Shown: one piece after another, positions 7,516-9,407 of the stretch | Layout: each line of letters begins with the position of its first letter | Position numbering within the stretch: the stretch's first letter is position 1 | Assembly (NCBI GenBank): GCA_026390045.1 | Contig: JAPLGR010000174.1 | Location: forward strand, 1 to 9,407 | DNA: 9,407 nucleotides | Direction: 5' to 3' | Source of the DNA: Chloroflexota bacterium | Lineage (GTDB): Bacteria > Chloroflexota > Anaerolineae > Anaerolineales > E44-bin32 | Program-made: the position numbers and the translations under genes | Notes under the pieces: model-generated | Seen by the model: the letters and a program-made list of their open reading frames with translations, nothing else | Databases searched by the model: none | Told to the model about the DNA's origin: nothing

Positions 7516-8775
7516 CTATTGAAAGCGATTTTCAAGAAGGATTATACCGCTTCTGGCGCCCTCGGCAGCGCGTGCCCGGGAATCATGCGCCGGATGCGAG
7601 GGCATCCGGCGCATAGGATGAACGCTCCCTGAAGCGCAGGCGTTATCCCGGCGTTGGTGTTGGAGTCGCCGTCGCCACGAAGGTGCCGACGATCCAGCCT
7701 TCCTGGCCGCTCTCGGTGCGCACCTGCCACCACAGTTGTTCGCCGACGCGCTGTGGGCCGCCGAGGATCTCGAGCGCCATCCCGTGGAAGACGCCAGCGA
7801 CCAGGTTCCCACACCGCCGCCGAAGACGACCGCACGCGGCGGCAGGGGCGTTGCGGTCCCCGTCTCCGTCGCCGTCCGAGTGGCCGTGGCAGTCGGCAGA
7901 GGCGTGCGCGTGGCGGTCGGCGTGATCGTCGCTGTCCCGGTGGCGGTGGCCGTCGGCGTTGCCGTCGGCGTGGGAGTCGGCGTTGGCGCGGCGGCGATGA
8001 CCGAGGCGCCCAGTCCCACGGCGCTGAGCAACCCCATCACGCCGATCAACACAACCGCAGCAGGCAAGGAGCGCCCGCCGCCAACGAGCGGGCGGAAACC
8101 GAGCACGACCAGCGTTCCCATGCCCGCCAGGATCGCCCAGGTCAAATGGAGTCCGAACGTCAGCAGCGCGCCCTGCCACAGCTCGGGGTCGTTGCTGACC
8201 AGCCCGATGCCCGCCGCTCCCAGCGGCAGCAGCAGCTCATAGCCAACGGCAACGCTTGCCAGGGCGCTGAGCTGAGATCGACGCGCAAGGACATACGCAA
8301 GCACGATGCTTCCGCCGAGCAGCAATGCGAAGTCGATCAGGTTGAGCTTCATGTGTCCGGCGACCAGGATCGAGCTTTCGCCTGCGGGCAGCCCCAGTCC
8401 ACCCGTCAATCCGGAGGCAATGACCAGCAGCACGAGGCCGACGGCCAGGCTACCAAGCTCGCGCAGGAAGAAGCGCACCGAACCGGAGACGGAGGCCAGT
8501 GCCAATCCCACCACGGGAGACATGATTGGCGCGACAAGTACGCCCGCCATCAACAGCGCTCGCTGGTCGAGCCGGAAGCCGACGCCAACGAGCAGCCCGG
8601 CGGCCAGCAGCCTCACGTACAGGTCGAAGCCGGGGGTGACCAGGCGTGCCAGATCTTCCAGGAAGGCCTCGCGCTCGTCGGCGCGCAGCTGGGTGAGCAT
8701 GCGGCTTGCACGACGCTGGCGGGCCCGCATCAATCGATCGGAGGATGACGGGGATTCGGGCTTGTTTGTGGTCAT
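7516..8775 (-). CDS. DUF389 membrane protein with disrupted C-terminal SH3b-like domain
   Basis: An integral membrane protein of unknown function. From ATG 8775, residues 1-50 are a basic, helical cytoplasmic segment. About 50-263 hold a DUF389-type core of some seven hydrophobic segments, with MAGVLVAPIMSPVVGLALA (about 76-94) as the family hallmark. A Thr/Ala/Pro linker (264-310) follows. From about residue 314 an SH3b-like domain begins (RAVVFGGGVGTW), but this frame then turns into Arg/Ser-rich sequence and ends at 7516, inside the zur control region. The true domain continues in the -1 frame to 7643 (separate entry). The translated 419-residue product therefore probably has a meaningless tail of about 95 residues. 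The N-terminal domain found in many longer DUF389 proteins is missing. The ATG overlaps the upstream HAD gene stop as ATGA. The DUF389 part is secure; the 3' end is not. Confidence 0.75.
   Translation of the reverse strand: MTTNKPESPSSSDRLMRARQRRASRMLTQLRADEREAFLEDLARLVTPGFDLYVRLLAAGLLVGVGFRLDQRALLMAGVLVAPIMSPVVGLALASVSGSVRFFLRELGSLAVGLVLLVIASGLTGGLGLPAGESSILVAGHMKLNLIDFALLLGGSIVLAYVLARRSQLSALASVAVGYELLLPLGAAGIGLVSNDPELWQGALLTFGLHLTWAILAGMGTLVVLGFRPLVGGGRSLPAAVVLIGVMGLLSAVGLGASVIAAAPTPTPTPTATPTATATGTATITPTATRTPLPTATATRTATETGTATPLPPRAVVFGGGVGTWSLASSTGWRSRSSAAHSASANNCGGRCAPRAARKAGSSAPSWRRRLQHQRRDNACASGSVHPMRRMPSHPAHDSRARAAEGARSGIILLENRFQ
7519..7535 (-). promoter_or_regulatory. zur box: Zur-box-like operator
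   Basis: The 17-bp inverted repeat TTGAAAGCGATTTTCAA has perfect 6-bp arms (TTGAAA and TTTCAA) around a 5-bp centre. Its core TGAAAGCGATTTTCA is close to the TGAAAATnATTTTCA-type palindrome known from several Zur regulons (comparison from memory). It starts 6 bp after the -10 TATAAT and so covers the expected transcription start, where a bound repressor would block RNA polymerase. It lies 13 bp upstream of the zur start codon. Confidence 0.72.
7541..7568 (-). promoter_or_regulatory. Promoter of the zur-znuACB operon
   Basis: The minus strand carries a perfect -10 TATAAT (7546-7541). A weak -35 CTGCCG (7568-7563, 3 of 6 consensus bases) lies 16 bp further upstream. The predicted start near 7534 falls inside the Zur-box-like palindrome. 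The leader is then about 28 nt and contains the zur ribosome site AGGGG (7517-7513). The match of promoter, operator and gene order makes this convincing although the -35 is poor. Confidence 0.7.
7585..7614 (-). terminator. Perfect 13-bp hairpin between DUF389 gene and zur promoter
   Basis: Two perfectly complementary 13-base arms (7585-7597 and 7602-7614, beginning ATGCGCCGGATGC) enclose the loop GAGG. The hairpin sits 28 nt past the TAA at 7643-7645, the expected original end of the DUF389-SH3b gene, and upstream of the zur promoter. That is the right place to end the upstream transcript. No U-run follows on the minus strand (GATTCCCGGG), so it is not a classical intrinsic terminator. It could also be a dispersed palindromic (REP-like) repeat or an RNA-stabilising 3' end. 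Confidence 0.5.
7643..7807 (-). pseudogene. Out-of-frame remainder of the SH3b-like domain
   Basis: In the -1 frame relative to the DUF389 reading frame, the 54 codons from 7807 to the TAA at 7643 read like the end of a bacterial SH3 domain. The features are GMALEILGGPQRVGEQ, then WWQVRTESGQEGWIVGTFV, closing with a short TATPTPTPG tail. The WWQVR and GQEGWI elements are typical of SH3b domains fused to Chloroflexota membrane proteins. Joining the two frames would give a protein of about 377 residues. The shift lies near 7801-7810, where both frames look plausible (GVGTW and NLVAG). It may be a real mutation, a sequencing or assembly error, or a small deletion. Confidence 0.7.
7846..7986 (-). 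repeat. Thr/Ala/Pro linker-coding low-complexity repeat
   Basis: Forty-seven codons code for repeated TP, TA, TAT and GTAT units linking the last membrane helix of the DUF389 protein to its SH3b-like domain. On the plus strand it appears as degenerate GTCGCCGTC/GTGGCGGTC units. Such tracts tend to slip, recombine and assemble badly, which matters because the suspected frameshift lies about 40 bp downstream. Confidence 0.75.
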
Positions 8776-9242
8776 CGCCGCAAGGTTGCCACGAGCCGCA
8801 GTGGCTGGCAGAGTAAGTCTAGCGCGTCCAGAACGCCTGGCGCAACCACATCGGCGGCCATCAGCGCCTCCACTGCCGTTCCCTCCGGGCCCAGGACGCA
8901 TATCCCGAGCGCGGCCTCATGCAGCATGTCGACATCGTTGATCCCCTGACCCAGGGCAACAACCTGCGCGGCACCCAACTCGCGAACGTAGGTGCCCTTG
9001 GCCTGCGCCTCCCCTCCAGGAGGAATGCGCACTGCTTGAAGGCCAAGCTGTTCGTCGAGCATTGCCTGTCGGCCGTGCGTGTCGGCTGTCAGCAGATGGA
9101 TCTGCAGCCGGTCGCTCAGCCCAAGGAGGCTCTTGGCTACACCGTCAATCAGGTGTCCATCCACCGCCAGCGTACCGTTGACGTCGGTGACCAGGTGCTG
9201 GAGGCGAAGGACCCCTCGCCCGGGAATCTCAAGCTCGATCAT
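8772..9242 (-). CDS. HAD-superfamily protein, soluble P-type ATPase-like
   Basis: A 156-residue soluble protein of the HAD phosphohydrolase fold, resembling the group annotated as 'soluble P-type ATPase' (COG4087-like). Motif I is DVNGT (Asp20, Asn22), motif II LLTADT (Thr52), motif III Lys82 in AKGTYVRELG, and motif IV GQGINDVDML (Asp103, Asp105). Asp20 would be the phosphorylated nucleophile. Position +2, normally Asp in HAD phosphatases, is Asn, which recalls the DKTGT of P-type ATPases and may mean slow phosphatase chemistry. There is no cap domain of normal size and no membrane segment. The ATG at 9242 has a distant GGAG 10 nt upstream. The gene leads a two-gene operon, overlapping the DUF389 gene by 4 bp. 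Its substrate is unknown. Confidence 0.88.
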   Translation of the reverse strand: MIELEIPGRGVLRLQHLVTDVNGTLAVDGHLIDGVAKSLLGLSDRLQIHLLTADTHGRQAMLDEQLGLQAVRIPPGGEAQAKGTYVRELGAAQVVALGQGINDVDMLHEAALGICVLGPEGTAVEALMAADVVAPGVLDALDLLCQPLRLVATLRR

Positions 9243-9273
9243 GGAGCGGGGTCTCCGGGAAGCCGCGGCGGCG

Positions 9274-9301
9274 ATTATAGCATCCAGGGTGCGTCGGGCA
9301 A
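9274..9301 (-). promoter_or_regulatory. Promoter of the HAD-DUF389 operon
   Basis: The minus strand has -35 TTGCCC (9301-9296, 4 of 6 consensus bases), a 16-bp spacer and a perfect -10 TATAAT (9279-9274) with the extended TG (TGCTATAAT). Transcription would start near 9267, about 25 nt before the HAD ATG. This is one of the best sigma70-type promoters in the window. Confidence 0.75.
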
Positions 9302-9339
9302 CCGGCAGGAGGCTCCAGTCGGGCGGCTGAGCCGGTGTC

Positions 9340-9368
9340 TTGTCGCCCTCGGGAGCGACTGCTATAAT
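9340..9368 (+). promoter_or_regulatory. Promoter of the tRNA gene
   Basis: On the plus strand -35 TTGTCG (9340-9345) is followed by a 17-bp spacer and a perfect extended -10 TGCTATAAT (-10 hexamer 9363-9368). The predicted start is near 9375, about five bases before the tRNA 5' end at 9380. It points away from the HAD promoter at 9274-9301 and shares its nine-base extended -10. Confidence 0.8.
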
Positions 9369-9379
9369 GGCAACCTCAA

Positions 9380-9407
9380 GGGCGCGTAGCTCAGCTGGTT
9401 AGAGCGT
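9380..9407 (+). tRNA. tRNA gene, 5' part (cut by window edge)
   Basis: The last 28 bases read as the start of a tRNA: acceptor strand GGGCGCG, the conserved U8-A9, then a D-arm GCTC-AGCTGGTTA-GAGC with the invariant GG in its loop. The anticodon lies outside the window, so the amino acid cannot be named; the D-arm is shared by several tRNAs such as Ile, Val and Met. Confidence 0.9.

Noticed and set aside
7801..7812. Programmed -1 ribosomal frameshift signal in the DUF389 gene
   Set aside because: The direction is right, but GGGAACC does not satisfy the second half of the X-XXY-YYZ rule and no clear stimulatory stem was seen directly downstream. Mutation or sequence error is simpler.
7736..8242. 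A plus-strand open frame coding for long Val/Gly/Ala repeats
   Set aside because: It is the complement of the Thr/Ala/Pro linker codons of the DUF389 gene; repeat bias keeps the antisense frame open. No ribosome site or domain supports it.
7654..8748. A 364-codon plus-strand frame opposite the DUF389 gene
   Set aside because: Low-complexity Arg/Gln/Gly/His product with no domain; the minus strand shows hydrophobic helices with a family motif.
1..9407. Mobile elements, CRISPR arrays, integration scars
   Set aside because: No transposase or integrase-like protein, no regularly spaced direct repeats and no terminal inverted repeats with target duplication were visible. The partial tRNA at the edge is a possible integration site, but its 3' end is outside the window.

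Overview
The window looks like a piece of a high-GC bacterial chromosome, most likely Chloroflexota (Anaerolineae-like). The main clue is the Thr/Pro-rich linkers (repeated TP, TA and TAT units) that join a membrane segment to an extracytoplasmic domain in two unrelated proteins, a style common in that phylum. The lineage call is inference. Every protein gene is on the minus strand; a tRNA starts on the plus strand at the right edge. No mobile element, CRISPR array or phage gene was seen.

Layout from right to left, following minus-strand transcription. (1) A HAD-superfamily protein of the 'soluble P-type ATPase' type (8772-9242) and a DUF389 membrane protein (ATG at 8775) overlap by 4 bp and share a clear promoter at 9274-9301. 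The DUF389 gene appears to have lost the frame of its C-terminal SH3b-like domain near 7807. (2) A complete zinc-uptake operon follows: zur (Fur family), znuA (lipoprotein zinc-binding protein), znuC (ATPase) and znuB (permease), at 4400-7506. It is tightly packed (4-bp overlap, 17-bp gap, 8-bp overlap). Its promoter has a perfect TATAAT, and a Zur-box-like palindrome sits on the predicted transcription start, so an autoregulated, zinc-repressed operon is the natural reading. (3) After a 120-bp gap with a candidate promoter comes a five-gene run: a small TPR/proline-rich protein, a membrane-anchored HExxH metalloprotease-like protein, a GAF-containing NarL-type histidine kinase, a tiny two-CxxC zinc-ribbon protein, and the N-terminal third of thioredoxin reductase, which runs off the left edge.

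The zinc operon is well understood by homology and conventional in design. The parts worth a second look are the Zur-box/promoter geometry, the broken DUF389-linker-SH3b gene beside a HAD protein with a DxNGT motif, and the unusual grouping of a cysteine-bearing surface protease with an orphan kinase, a zinc ribbon and thioredoxin reductase. I did not find a convincing entirely new system.
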